DNA of 64,000 bases from Chlamydia muridarum str. Nigg (GTDB taxonomy: Bacteria > Chlamydiota > Chlamydiia > Chlamydiales > Chlamydiaceae). Where the stretch lies: NCBI RefSeq assembly GCF_000006685.1, contig NC_002620.2, positions 451,204 through 515,203 on the forward strand. Direction: 5' to 3'. Shown in pieces: positions 8,939-18,100 of this stretch. A program made the translations under genes and the position numbers. Positions within the stretch are counted from its first letter, which is position 1. Every line of letters begins with the position of its first letter. The notes under the pieces are model-generated. The model was not told the origin of the DNA and ran no database searches. It saw nothing but the letters and a program-made list of their open reading frames with translations.

Positions 8939-9430
8939 ATGGATTTAAAGCAGATAGAAAAACTCATGATTGCTATGGGCCGCAATAAAATGAAGCGCAT
9001 AGCGATTAAACGTGACGGTTTTGAGCTGGAGTTAGAGAGAGACACCGGGCCAAATATTCAAGAACCTGTTTTTTATGATAATCGATTGTTTGCTGGGTTT
9101 ACTCAAGAAAGACCTATCCCTTCAGATCAAAATCTTGGTAATCCGATTGTCAAAGAAGTAGGGGAGAAGAAGGAAGATAAACCTGTTGAGGGAGATTTTA
9201 TTGTTTCTCCATTGGTAGGCACTTTTTATGGGGCTCCTTCTCCTGAATCTCCGGCATTTGTTAAGCCTGGAGATATTGTTTCTGAAGATACGGTTGTTTG
9301 TATCGTAGAAGCTATGAAGGTGATGAATGAAGTGAAGGCAGGAATGGCTGGTCGTGTAGAGGAGGTATTAATTACCAACGGCGATCCAGTTCAATTTGGT
9401 TCTAAGTTATTCCGTATAGTTAAGGCTTAG
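8939..9430 (+). CDS. accB: Biotin carboxyl carrier protein of acetyl-CoA carboxylase
   Basis: 163-residue BCCP, the carrier that swings carboxybiotin between AccC and the carboxyltransferase for malonyl-CoA and fatty-acid synthesis. The N-terminus (MDLKQIEKLMIAM) is the dimerisation helix region, the middle is a Pro/Glu/Lys linker, and the C-terminal barrel carries the biotin site VEAMKVMNEV near residue 121-130. The Lys of AMK is the biotinylated residue. The thumb region LVGTFYGAPSPESPAFV is also seen. Three bases separate it from accC. Orthologue of CT123. Confidence 0.96.
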   Translation: MDLKQIEKLMIAMGRNKMKRIAIKRDGFELELERDTGPNIQEPVFYDNRLFAGFTQERPIPSDQNLGNPIVKEVGEKKEDKPVEGDFIVSPLVGTFYGAPSPESPAFVKPGDIVSEDTVVCIVEAMKVMNEVKAGMAGRVEEVLITNGDPVQFGSKLFRIVKA

Positions 9431-9433
9431 TTA

Positions 9434-10807
9434 ATGAAGAAAGTTTTAATTGCAAATAGAGGCGAAATAGCTGTTCGGATCATTCGGGCATGTCATGATT
9501 TGGGATTGTCTACTGTTGCCATATATTCTGTAGCAGACCAAGAAGCTCTACATGTGCTTCTAGCTGATGAGGCTGTTTGTATTGGTGAAGCACAGGCTGC
9601 CAAGTCTTATCTCAAGATCGCAAATATTTTAGCTGCTTGTGAGATTACCGGAGCAGATGCCGTGCATCCTGGTTATGGCTTTTTAAGCGAAAATGCAAAT
9701 TTTGCGTCTATTTGTGAAAGTTGTGGGTTAACATTTATTGGCCCTAGTGCGGAATCTATAGCAACTATGGGAGATAAAGTTGCTGCTAAGCAGTTGGCAA
9801 AAAAAATTAAGTGTCCGGTCATCCCTGGGTCTGATGGTGTCGTTAAGGATGAAGTCGAAGGGATAAGAATTGCTGAAAAAATAGGGTTCCCAATTGTTAT
9901 CAAAGCCGTCGCAGGAGGCGGAGGGCGAGGGATACGCATCGTTAGAGAAAAAGATGAATTTTATAGGGCTTTTACTGCTGCTCGAGCTGAGGCTGAATCT
10001 GGCTTTAACAATCCCGATGTGTACATTGAAAAATTTATTGAAAACCCAAGGCATTTAGAGGTCCAGGTCATTGGGGATAAATACGGAAACTATGTGTATC
10101 TTGGCGAACGAGATTGTACTGTACAAAGGCGTCGACAAAAATTAATAGAAGAGACTCCGAGCCCCATTTTAACCCCTGAAATGAGAGCTAAGGTTGGGAA
10201 GGTTGCTGTTGATTTAGCAAGAAGCGCGGGGTATTTTTCTGTTGGAACTGTGGAATTTTTATTAGACGCAGAGAAACGATTTTACTTCATGGAAATGAAT
10301 ACCCGTATTCAGGTGGAACACACTATTACGGAAGAAATAACGGGAATAGACTTGCTAAAAGCACAAATTAGCGTTGCAAAAGGAGAAAAACTTCCTTGGA
10401 AGCAGAAGAATATTGAATTTACAGGACATGTTATTCAATGCCGAATCAATGCCGAAGATCCATGTAATAATTTTGCTCCATCTCCGGGGCGGTTAGATTA
10501 CTACCTTCCTCCAGCAGGCCCCTCAGTTCGAGTAGACGGAGCTTGTTATAGTGGTTACGCGATACCTCCTTACTATGATTCAATGATTGCTAAAGTGATC
10601 ACAAAAGGGAAAACTCGAGAAGAAGCAATAGCCATTATGAAAAGAGCTTTAAAGGAGTTTCATATTGGCGGCGTTCATTCCACGATTCCTTTTCACCAAT
10701 TTATGTTGGATAATCCTAAATTCATCCACTCTGATTACGATATCAATTATGTAGATCGGCTTTTAGCAGAAGGCAGTACTTTTTTGAAGTTAGCAGAAGG
10801 TGACTAA
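9434..10807 (+). CDS. accC: Biotin carboxylase subunit of acetyl-CoA carboxylase
   Basis: ATP-dependent carboxylation of the AccB biotin with bicarbonate. The 457-residue enzyme has the ATP-grasp layout: KKVLIANRGEIAVRIIRAC at the N-terminus, HPGYGFLSEN near residue 77, the Gly-rich loop GGGGRGIR near 162, FIENPRHLEVQV, and the active-site signature EMNTRIQVEHTITEEITGIDL split around residue 287-305. The length is normal. It is the last gene of the rpe-efp-accB-accC run. Downstream there is a T-rich stretch at about 10879 but no good hairpin. Orthologue of CT124. Confidence 0.97.
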   Translation: MKKVLIANRGEIAVRIIRACHDLGLSTVAIYSVADQEALHVLLADEAVCIGEAQAAKSYLKIANILAACEITGADAVHPGYGFLSENANFASICESCGLTFIGPSAESIATMGDKVAAKQLAKKIKCPVIPGSDGVVKDEVEGIRIAEKIGFPIVIKAVAGGGGRGIRIVREKDEFYRAFTAARAEAESGFNNPDVYIEKFIENPRHLEVQVIGDKYGNYVYLGERDCTVQRRRQKLIEETPSPILTPEMRAKVGKVAVDLARSAGYFSVGTVEFLLDAEKRFYFMEMNTRIQVEHTITEEITGIDLLKAQISVAKGEKLPWKQKNIEFTGHVIQCRINAEDPCNNFAPSPGRLDYYLPPAGPSVRVDGACYSGYAIPPYYDSMIAKVITKGKTREEAIAIMKRALKEFHIGGVHSTIPFHQFMLDNPKFIHSDYDINYVDRLLAEGSTFLKLAEGD

Positions 10808-10938
10808 TAGATTTTTTAGTTGCCTAGATATTTATAGCCAGTAAAAAAATGCTGTTGTTTTAGAGACAAAAGAGAAGAGATTTTTTTTGAATTTTTCTTT
10901 TCTAAATTCTTTAGAAGGCAAATAGTGCTGCTTTTTGT

Positions 10939-10967
10939 TTGGAAAAAATAATCATCAAAATTATAAT
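10939..10967 (+). promoter_or_regulatory. Promoter of rplM-rpsI
   Basis: TTGGAA at 10939-10944, a 17-base spacer and a perfect TATAAT at 10962-10967, 29 bases before the rplM start codon. This is the best consensus-like promoter in the window. Confidence 0.6.
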
Positions 10968-10995
10968 CATTCCCTCTGATAAGGTGATTTAAGTT

Positions 10996-11448
10996 ATGGA
11001 AAAAAGAAAAGATACGAAAACGACCCTAGCGAAGGCTTCGGACGATCAAAACAAAGCCTGGTATGTAATTAATGCCGAAGGGAAGACCTTAGGGAGACTA
11101 TCTTCAGAAGTCGCGAAGATCCTGAGAGGTAAGCATAAAGTTACTTTCACTCCTCACGTAGCGATGGGAGATGGTGTCATCGTGATTAACGCTGAGAAAG
11201 TGCGTTTGACTGGCGCAAAAAGAGCTCAGAAGGTGTATCACTATTACACAGGATTTATTTCCGGAATGCGAGAAGTTCCTTTTGAGAACATGATCGCAAG
11301 AAAGCCTGCGTATGTTATCGAACATGCTGTTAAAGGAATGTTGCCTAAAACTAAACTTGGAAGACGTCAAATGAAGTCTTTGAGAGTTGTGAAAGGTAGT
11401 TCTTACGCACAGTATGAAGCCATCAAACCAATTGTTTTAGACGCGTAA
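10996..11448 (+). CDS. rplM: 50S ribosomal protein L13
   Basis: 150-residue L13, an early-assembling large-subunit protein. Family motifs are visible: [44 protein letters not shown], and the C-terminal [17 protein letters not shown] with [11 protein letters not shown]. The N-terminus is about ten residues longer and Lys-rich compared with many L13 proteins. It is followed after 13 bases by rpsI, the usual pairing. Orthologue of CT125. Confidence 0.97.
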   Translation: MEKRKDTKTTLAKASDDQNKAWYVINAEGKTLGRLSSEVAKILRGKHKVTFTPHVAMGDGVIVINAEKVRLTGAKRAQKVYHYYTGFISGMREVPFENMIARKPAYVIEHAVKGMLPKTKLGRRQMKSLRVVKGSSYAQYEAIKPIVLDA

Positions 11449-11461
11449 TTTGGGGTAATTT

Positions 11462-11863
11462 GTGACAAAAAATACGATACAAGAGTCTGTAGCAACAGGA
11501 AGAAGAAAGCAGGCTGTTTCTAGCGTTCGCCTCCGTTCTGGAAATGGAAAGATTGATGTAAATGGAAAAACTTTAGAGCAATATTTCCCACTAGAGGTAC
11601 AGAGAGCAACGATTTTGGCTCCGCTCAAAATGCTCGGAGATGTAAATAGTTTTGATTTGATTATCCGAGTAAGTGGTGGTGGCGTTCAAGGTCAAGTTAT
11701 TGCTACTCGATTAGGGTTGGCCAGAGCTGTCTTACAAGAAAAAGAGGATATGAAGCAAGAGTTGAAATCTCAAGGATTTTTAACTCGAGATCCTCGTAAG
11801 AAAGAACGTAAGAAATACGGTCGCAAGAAAGCTCGTAAGAGTTTCCAATTCTCCAAACGATAA
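11462..11863 (+). CDS. rpsI: 30S ribosomal protein S9
   Basis: 133-residue S9 starting at GTG. Motifs include [21 protein letters not shown] near the N-terminus, [10 protein letters not shown], and the basic C-terminal tail [17 protein letters not shown]. The terminal Lys-Arg contacts P-site tRNA. It is the last gene of the rplM-rpsI unit and ends just before a strong hairpin terminator. Orthologue of CT126. Confidence 0.97.
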   Translation: MTKNTIQESVATGRRKQAVSSVRLRSGNGKIDVNGKTLEQYFPLEVQRATILAPLKMLGDVNSFDLIIRVSGGGVQGQVIATRLGLARAVLQEKEDMKQELKSQGFLTRDPRKKERKKYGRKKARKSFQFSKR

Positions 11864-11890
11864 GATCACTACTTGTCAGATATTTGTGTC

Positions 11891-11934
11891 AGAAAAGCCT
11901 TCTTTTATTTTTAAAAGAAGGCTTTTCTGTTTTT
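11891..11934. terminator. Strong bidirectional terminator between rpsI and the NlpC/P60 gene
   Basis: A 17-pair perfect stem: AGAAAAGCCTTCTTTTA at 11891-11907 pairs with its complement at 11912-11928. The loop is four T, and GTTTTT follows. It serves rpsI on the plus strand. On the minus strand the left part of the hairpin lies after the stop of the convergent gene, and its right arm is inside that gene's last codons. Confidence 0.9.
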
Positions 11935-12756
11935 CGGCATCCCAAATACAGCTTCTCGGGTCTGATTTTCAAAATAAAACGTATTTCTCTTGAAGAAAGA
12001 GTCTTCTCCTAAGATGACTTTTTCCACCATCCCTTTTTTTTCTGAGGCGTGCATGAATTGGTTTTCTGCGGTTTTTATCATGACGTGGTTAATCTGTCCC
12101 GTGGTCTCTTTTTTAAGAAAGATCAGTCCTCCTATAGGTAAGGAAAAGAAATTTTTTATCGACAAGCAATCTTTATACTGGTCTCTAGCGTTGCGAGGGA
12201 TATTTCTTCCAGTTGCTTGATAAAGCAGTTGAACAAAGCCTGAGCAGTCTACTCCATTATGGGGGAGTTGTTTGTGAATGCATCTTCCACCCCAAACATA
12301 GGGAGTTTTTATAAGCTGTTCCGCAAAGTCTACTAGATCATTTGAAGAGAGGGGATGGTCTAAGAACTGAAAGTTTTTAGTAAGACAAAACCCTTTTGGA
12401 TGATTACTTTTATAAAAAAAATTTAATAATGCTATGCCATCAGAGGATAGAGATACTTGATTCGAACTATTTATGTGAAGTGGGGATGCAAATGGTATCG
12501 GGATGTGCCAGGGTTCTAAGAAAGCTTCCTGAGAGCAAACAACAGCATTAGGAGTAGAGATTTGAGGAGCCAAAAGGGGGATCTTTTTAAGGGAATCTCC
12601 TGGATAAGGCTGCCAGGAGGAAGAAAAGAATAGCTGGGAATAAGCATAGAACCGATTATTGTACTTACCTATCCTTTCTCCAAACAAAATTTGAGTTTCT
12701 ATGCCTTCGGAATTTGATAATAGATCACAAACAGGGGAAAGCAAGGCATAGAACAC
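11911..12756 (-). CDS. NlpC/P60 peptidoglycan hydrolase, CT127 orthologue
   Basis: 281-residue cysteine peptidase of the NlpC/P60 family. The catalytic domain occupies about residues 140-260. The Cys is in GVDCSGFVQLLYQ (near residue 171), the His in GQINHVMIKT, and the third polar residue is probably the His of FMHASEKKG. The N-terminal 130 residues probably form the SH3b-like wall-binding region. Work on the C. trachomatis orthologue reported a role in processing peptidoglycan stem peptides; I infer the same here. No signal peptide is apparent, so delivery is unclear. The last residues (RKAFF) are encoded inside the terminator hairpin shared with rpsI. Confidence 0.88.
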   Translation of the reverse strand: MFYALLSPVCDLLSNSEGIETQILFGERIGKYNNRFYAYSQLFFSSSWQPYPGDSLKKIPLLAPQISTPNAVVCSQEAFLEPWHIPIPFASPLHINSSNQVSLSSDGIALLNFFYKSNHPKGFCLTKNFQFLDHPLSSNDLVDFAEQLIKTPYVWGGRCIHKQLPHNGVDCSGFVQLLYQATGRNIPRNARDQYKDCLSIKNFFSLPIGGLIFLKKETTGQINHVMIKTAENQFMHASEKKGMVEKVILGEDSFFKRNTFYFENQTREAVFGMPKNRKAFF

Positions 12757-12842
12757 AGGACCACCTTAGCAGAAAATTCGCAAGAAGACTGTAGATAAGC
12801 GATCTACTTCCCCCGAACTATATCAAAAAAAATTTTCGTACG

Positions 12843-13604
12843 CTACTCTTCGCAGTCACAACCATCATAGCAGTCACAGTCACAACAATCGCAACAACTT
12901 TTCTTATGAATGGTATAGTTAGATTCAGGAAGAGCATCTAAAATGTTCTTAAACACCTGCTGGGTGGGAGCATTAGCATCAATAGTGATGAGTCTTTGCA
13001 GAGCTGCATAATAATCCAAAACAGGCTGTGTTTCTTGTTTATAGGTCTGAATTCTATCAAGAATCACTTCTGGAGTGTCATCAGATCTACGAGTTAGCTC
13101 TACTAAACATTTAGGACATCGAGAGAATCCTTGTTGTTTGTTATAAATACCCTGACAAGACGGACAGATGTAGCGAGAAGTTAAGCGATTGAGGACTTCT
13201 TCATCAGAAATATCTAAAAGGATGATTTTATAATCAGGGAAATAGGAGCAGAGAAACTCATTCAACAGTTTGGCTTGAGCGACTGTTCTTGGGAAGCCAT
13301 CTAAAATGGCGCCATTTTCTGAACGAGATAAAAAGGAAAGTTTTCGTAATAAAGTATCTTGTTGTAACTCATCAAGTTTTTCATGGACTAACTTCCAGAC
13401 TAATTGATCTGGTAACAATTTGCCCTGATCTAAGTAGGATTTGATTTCTTGGCCAAGTGGTGTGTTTTGGGAAACCGCATTTCTGAGTAAGTCCCCGGAG
13501 CTGATATGCTGGAGAGACAATTGAGATGCTAATAACTTTGACTGGGTGCCTTTTCCGGATCCCGGGGCTCCCATGATGATAAGAAAGAGGGGGGATCGAT
13601 CCAT
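12843..13604 (-). CDS. adk: Adenylate kinase with Cys-rich C-terminal tail
   Basis: Converts ATP and AMP to two ADP. The 253-residue protein has the P-loop GAPGSGKGTQ near residue 11, the AMP-binding ISSGDLLR, the DGFPRT motif, and a zinc-type LID with CPSC and CPKC pairs. The frame is open from 13634, but the ATG at 13604 (MDRSPLFLIIMGAPG) is the family start. The tail is odd: the last 17 residues (CCDCCDCDCYDGCDCEE) hold eight Cys alternating with Asp. C. trachomatis Adk has a shorter tail of the same kind, to my memory. A metal-binding or redox role is speculative. Orthologue of CT128; divergent from glnP. Confidence 0.95.
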   Translation of the reverse strand: MDRSPLFLIIMGAPGSGKGTQSKLLASQLSLQHISSGDLLRNAVSQNTPLGQEIKSYLDQGKLLPDQLVWKLVHEKLDELQQDTLLRKLSFLSRSENGAILDGFPRTVAQAKLLNEFLCSYFPDYKIILLDISDEEVLNRLTSRYICPSCQGIYNKQQGFSRCPKCLVELTRRSDDTPEVILDRIQTYKQETQPVLDYYAALQRLITIDANAPTQQVFKNILDALPESNYTIHKKSCCDCCDCDCYDGCDCEE

Positions 13605-13696
13605 ACTAATACAATACCTTAAAGCCCGATACAAAGAATTTAGGGGCCTTGTAAAATGTACACGAGTTTTTATTTTTCTGAAACATAAGTTGTGTA

Positions 13697-13749
13697 AAAA
13701 ATCTATAAAAGATTTTTAATTAGGAAAGGCTTTTTTTATAAAAAGCTTT
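13697..13749. promoter_or_regulatory. Two AT-rich inverted repeats upstream of glnPQ, possible operator
   Basis: AAAAATCT (13697-13704) pairs with AGATTTTT (13710-13717). A second imperfect repeat, AAAGGCTTTTT (13725-13735) with AAAAAGCTTT (13740-13749), follows. They lie in the adk/glnP divergent region, 54-106 bases before the glnP start. ArgR is reported to control glnPQ in C. pneumoniae, with species differences. I see no clear ARG-box consensus here. Confidence 0.3.
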
Positions 13750-13802
13750 AGGTCAAAATAGTTGTCATAGATTTTTGCAACACTAATGATGGGTAGGGAG
13801 TA

Positions 13803-14447
13803 GTGGAGCACTATTTACTGACAGCAAAATTACTTCTTCGCGGATGCGGATATACTCTATTTATTACAGCGATTTCTTTGGTGTGTGGGTTCGTCCTTGG
13901 TTGGGGTATAGGAACAGTTAATTCACGTTATTTCCCTTGTCGAATTGCAAAATTTTTAGGGAATTTTTATGTGATGGCTGTACGAGGTACACCTCTATTT
14001 ATTCAAATCTTAATTGTCTATTTTGGTTTGCCCTCTTTGATAAAAGTAAATTTGTCTCCGCTTGTTGCTGGACTGATTGCTTTGACTTTCAATTCCGCTG
14101 CTTATCTATCAGAAAATGTTCGCGGAGGGATCAATGCCATTCCTATTCAACAATGGGAGGCTGCAAAGGTATTAGGGTATAAAGCATCCCAAATATTTTG
14201 GCATATTCTGTATCCGCAGGTGTTTAAGAATATCCTTCCTTCTTTAACGAATGAATTTGTTTCCTTGATTAAGGAAAGCAGCATTCTTATGGTAGTTGGA
14301 GTTCCTGAATTAACGAAGGTAACAAAAGATATTGTGGCTCGAGAGCTAAATCCTATGGAGATGTATCTAATCTGTGCAGGGTTATATCTAGTTATGACTT
14401 CCGCTTTTTCTTATTTTGCTAGGTTATCAGAGAAGGAGTCGGCATGA
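13803..14447 (+). CDS. glnP: Amino-acid ABC transporter permease GlnP
   Basis: 214-residue inner-membrane permease of the polar amino-acid (His/Glu/Gln) ABC family. It shows five hydrophobic segments and the EAA loop with the family signature (QWEAAKVLGYKASQIFWHI) near residue 119-137, which contacts the ATPase. It starts at GTG with GGGAG at 13796-13800. It overlaps glnQ by four bases. No substrate-binding protein is adjacent. The specificity name is by orthology (CT129) and the real substrate may be another amino acid, such as arginine or glutamate. Confidence 0.9.
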   Translation: MEHYLLTAKLLLRGCGYTLFITAISLVCGFVLGWGIGTVNSRYFPCRIAKFLGNFYVMAVRGTPLFIQILIVYFGLPSLIKVNLSPLVAGLIALTFNSAAYLSENVRGGINAIPIQQWEAAKVLGYKASQIFWHILYPQVFKNILPSLTNEFVSLIKESSILMVVGVPELTKVTKDIVARELNPMEMYLICAGLYLVMTSAFSYFARLSEKESA

Positions 14448-15139
14448 CTGTTGAAGTTAAAAATTTGGCCGTATCTGTAAATGGCAAAGAGATTCTTTCA
14501 AAAGCATCTTTTTCTCTAATTCCAGGGCGAATTACCTTGTTTATTGGAAGAAGCGGATCAGGTAAAACTACGATTTTACGTTCGTTAGTAGGTCTAGCTC
14601 CGATTTCTAACGGGAGTATTTCTATAGCCGGAGATCCTCCAGGGTTTGTTTTTCAACAACCAGAACTTTTTCCCCACATGACTGTGTTAGATAATTGCGT
14701 ACATCCACAGATTGTGGTGAAGAATCGAGACCCAAAAGAAGCAAAAGAAAGAGCGATGGAGCTTCTGGGTATGCTGGAGATTAGGGAATATGCTTTGAGT
14801 TATCCGAATCAGTTGTCAGGAGGTCAGAGGCAGCGTGTAGCGATTGCTCGAGCTCTTTCTCTTGATACGCGAACGATTCTTTTTGATGAACCCACTTCTG
14901 CTTTAGATCCATTTTCTGCATCTAGGTTTCTACAAATGGTTCTTTCATTGAAAGATCAAGGCATGACTATCGCGATCTCTACTCACGATATGTTATTCAT
15001 TAACCAATGCTTGGATAGAGTATATCTTATAGATAAAGGGCGGATTATTGGTTTTTATGACAGTCAGAATGAGGATCCGCAAGTAAGCAGTCCTGTAAAA
15101 CAATACTTGTCTTTGCAGGAAAATTCTTCAGAGTTCTAG
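14444..15139 (+). CDS. glnQ: Amino-acid ABC transporter ATP-binding protein GlnQ
   Basis: 231-residue ABC ATPase translationally coupled to glnP by an ATGA overlap. Walker A is GRSGSGKTT near residue 37, the signature is LSGGQRQRVAIARAL, Walker B is RTILFDEPTSALDP, and the switch His is in ISTHDM. It drives amino-acid import with GlnP. Its stop codon lies 11 bases before the convergent CT131-like gene. Orthologue of CT130. Confidence 0.93.
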   Translation: MTVEVKNLAVSVNGKEILSKASFSLIPGRITLFIGRSGSGKTTILRSLVGLAPISNGSISIAGDPPGFVFQQPELFPHMTVLDNCVHPQIVVKNRDPKEAKERAMELLGMLEIREYALSYPNQLSGGQRQRVAIARALSLDTRTILFDEPTSALDPFSASRFLQMVLSLKDQGMTIAISTHDMLFINQCLDRVYLIDKGRIIGFYDSQNEDPQVSSPVKQYLSLQENSSEF

Positions 15140-15150
15140 AGATTGCCAGA

Positions 15151-18100
15151 TTACTCTGACTCAGAAACTTCCCATGGAAGGGGGGACACTGTCTGTGAAG
15201 GAGTGGGTTCTCCTAATGACGAAAATAATTTGTCTGCTAATGAGTTCAGAGGACCCGCGATCGTGTAGCTTTTCAGTAGAGCGATTCTAGCGTAAGCGGA
15301 CGACCAGTCAATTTCTGGTGACGAGATAGGGCCGCGAATCTTGATTAAGAAAAAATTTTTCGTTTTGAGCATCGTGTTGCGGAACAGTTTTTTAATGAGT
15401 TCTGGATCAATCCCTAGAGTCATTGCTAATCTGTCTCGGATAACGTCGGTTTTTCCCCATAGAGCTAAGCGTATGCGTCCGTCGATTAAAGCATCAAAGC
15501 GCTTATAGATAATTTGACCGTTTTGTACAGAGAAAAAGATAGGTGTAAACCAAGATTCCACTCTTTGCTGCTCCGCCTCGACATCTAAGAATTGAAAGAG
15601 GTCTTGCATAGTTCCTGTATTCTCTATCTCTATTTTCCCGAAATCTAGGGAAGCAGATTGAATACGAAAATTTTCGAAAGAGTAAGGTTTAATAGGCAGA
15701 TAAAAATTTTGCGGATTTACTCGTAAACTTACTGGATGTTTTGAATAAGCACCCCCCTCTGAAATCAATGGGTTGAATTCTCTAAGGAATGCCTTATTAA
15801 TTTCTTCATTGATGTGCAAAGATGCTGTAAGGTCTTCTTTTAGCAGAATAGCATGCTCTGTAAGCTCTAGAGGTAAATAACCTGTCAGATTTTCAGAATC
15901 TACCTTAATGGTTAATGGTCCTTCTCCTTTATAAAAATCATTGTAGATAGAGATATGGATTTTAGGTCCTGCTAAGGAGGTGAGTTTAGCTCTAACTCCA
16001 GGAGAAATGGGAACAATGCCCGTGATAAAGGATGTCGGAATGTTTGTCCAGGTTGCTGTTTGGGTTAAACTTCTTGTTTCATTCATTAAAATATTTTTGG
16101 CTTCACCTTCAATGACAAAAGATACAGGGGATTTATTATCTTGGTTAGGAGCTAAACAGTTTCCAGTGAATTTATATTGGATTAGGTCATTTAGATTTTG
16201 TGCGTGAACAGATCCATTTATATTGTTTACGATGAAGTTTTCTTTGGATAAATGGTCATAAAAAACTAAAGGCGTGGAGGATAGTTTTCCTTCTATTCCA
16301 CCTTCTGACAAGAGAGAAAGACAAGAGTATCCCGTTTTTTTGTCTGAGCAGGAAATTTTAGAAAGAGCTAGGCGGAAGGTAGTGGGGCGATGTAGAAGGC
16401 AGGATGGGGAGCTGGAAGCTTTTTCAAAGAAAGAGCTATAACGCTCCGGAGAAACTTCCCATTGTAGTGAGCCATAAGTGTTCTCTGTCAGAGATAACGA
16501 GCTATCCATAACAAAGCGGAAATCCCCAGTCAAAGCATCCGTTTTAAATGTTGAAGCGATGGAGATAGTTTCCTCTTTATCTGGAGAGTAAAGAAGTTGG
16601 AAAGAGGCTTTTCCTGTTTCCCCAATGTAACGGGATAAGGAGGCATCTTTATGCTGCAATCGAATGAGCCTATCTACAGGCAATTGTAAAAGCTCTCCAG
16701 ATGCTTGAATGGAGATATTCTCCGCATCCCAAGGGGATGTAGGATCTAAAGATGAGATCACAATGTCGGGAATTAAGAGCTTTGTTTCCGATAAGTGAGG
16801 GAATTCAGGATCGGTTATGGATAATTTTAAGTTCCCTTTAAGCACACCTTTCCCTCCATCAGAATGTAAGGAAAAGCTTGAATGTGTCATTTGCAGCGGA
16901 GCGAATTTAGAGGAACAGAGGTCCATAGGAAGAGAAAAAAGGTTCCCATACACTAGAAGAGAAGTATTGGAGGGCTTAATTTCTTCATTAGCTTTACCAA
17001 ATTTCCCATGGATGAAAACTTCGTTTTCTCCTGCAAAGAGTTTGACAGATAGTTTTGGGAAAAAGATATGTCGTTGAGTAAAATGCATTTTCCCAGAAAA
17101 TGATGTTTGCATTTGCAGAAAATAAGGAGAGAAACGGTCTTTCCAGCGTTCAGACAACGTGTAGGCTCCTTCTCCATTAAATTGCAAAGTTTGTAAAGGT
17201 CCGGAAAGGGTGCATGATAAGCGTAATAAGGGGTTATCTAAAAAAGCTTCGCATGAGAGTTGGGTATTACGATATTTCCCTTTGACATCCAAAGTGTAAT
17301 AAGGGACTTCAAGGGGGATATTTATTTCGAAAGGTTTAGGAAGAAGCGCTCGTAAATACGTATGTGGTAAGAGAGATTGTTGGATATGAAATTCTGCAGA
17401 GTGTTTACGGTTATCTATAGAAAGAGATCCATGAATATAAGAAGGGGAGGCTCCTCCTAGTCTTGCTGCAGAAGAAGATCGAATGAGTGTAAAACGGTCA
17501 GATTTTTTTACCGAAATTTTTGTATTTTCTGTTTGGATAGAGAGATTAGGATCGGATGTTTCTACAGAAATTTGAGGCAAGTTAGCCTGCAATGAAAATT
17601 CAGAAGAATTCCATTTTGAGATAGAAAGGGGAAGTTTCGCGTCAGATATAAATAGGTGAGCTTCTTTTGAGCGAATGGAGGTCTCTACTGCTAATAACTC
17701 AGAGAGGATACTTGAGGTTATTGCTGGTGGCAAAACTATGGATGAGGCTCCTCCTTGAGTGATTAAAAATGTATTATCACGTATATGACCTCGAAGTTTT
17801 GCAGTTATTTGATTTCCTTCTGTGGTCAAGGTAATAAGAGTAGAGTCCTTTTCTTGGTGAGCCTTGGCTGTTAGGTTAATAAGATCCTCTGTTGATAGGA
17901 TTCTATCTATAGAAGGGGAGGCAATAAAGAGCTTAAAAAGTGAAGCGGGAACAGAAGAAAGCTGAACATTAAGAAGAAAATGAGGAGAAAGAGCTCCTTC
18001 TACAGATACAGAACCCTGTATATCATTTTCTTTTGTAAGAGCTCGGATGAGTAATTGTTGGGCTGTTTTTTTTACATAAAATCCTGAAACAGAAAGCGTA

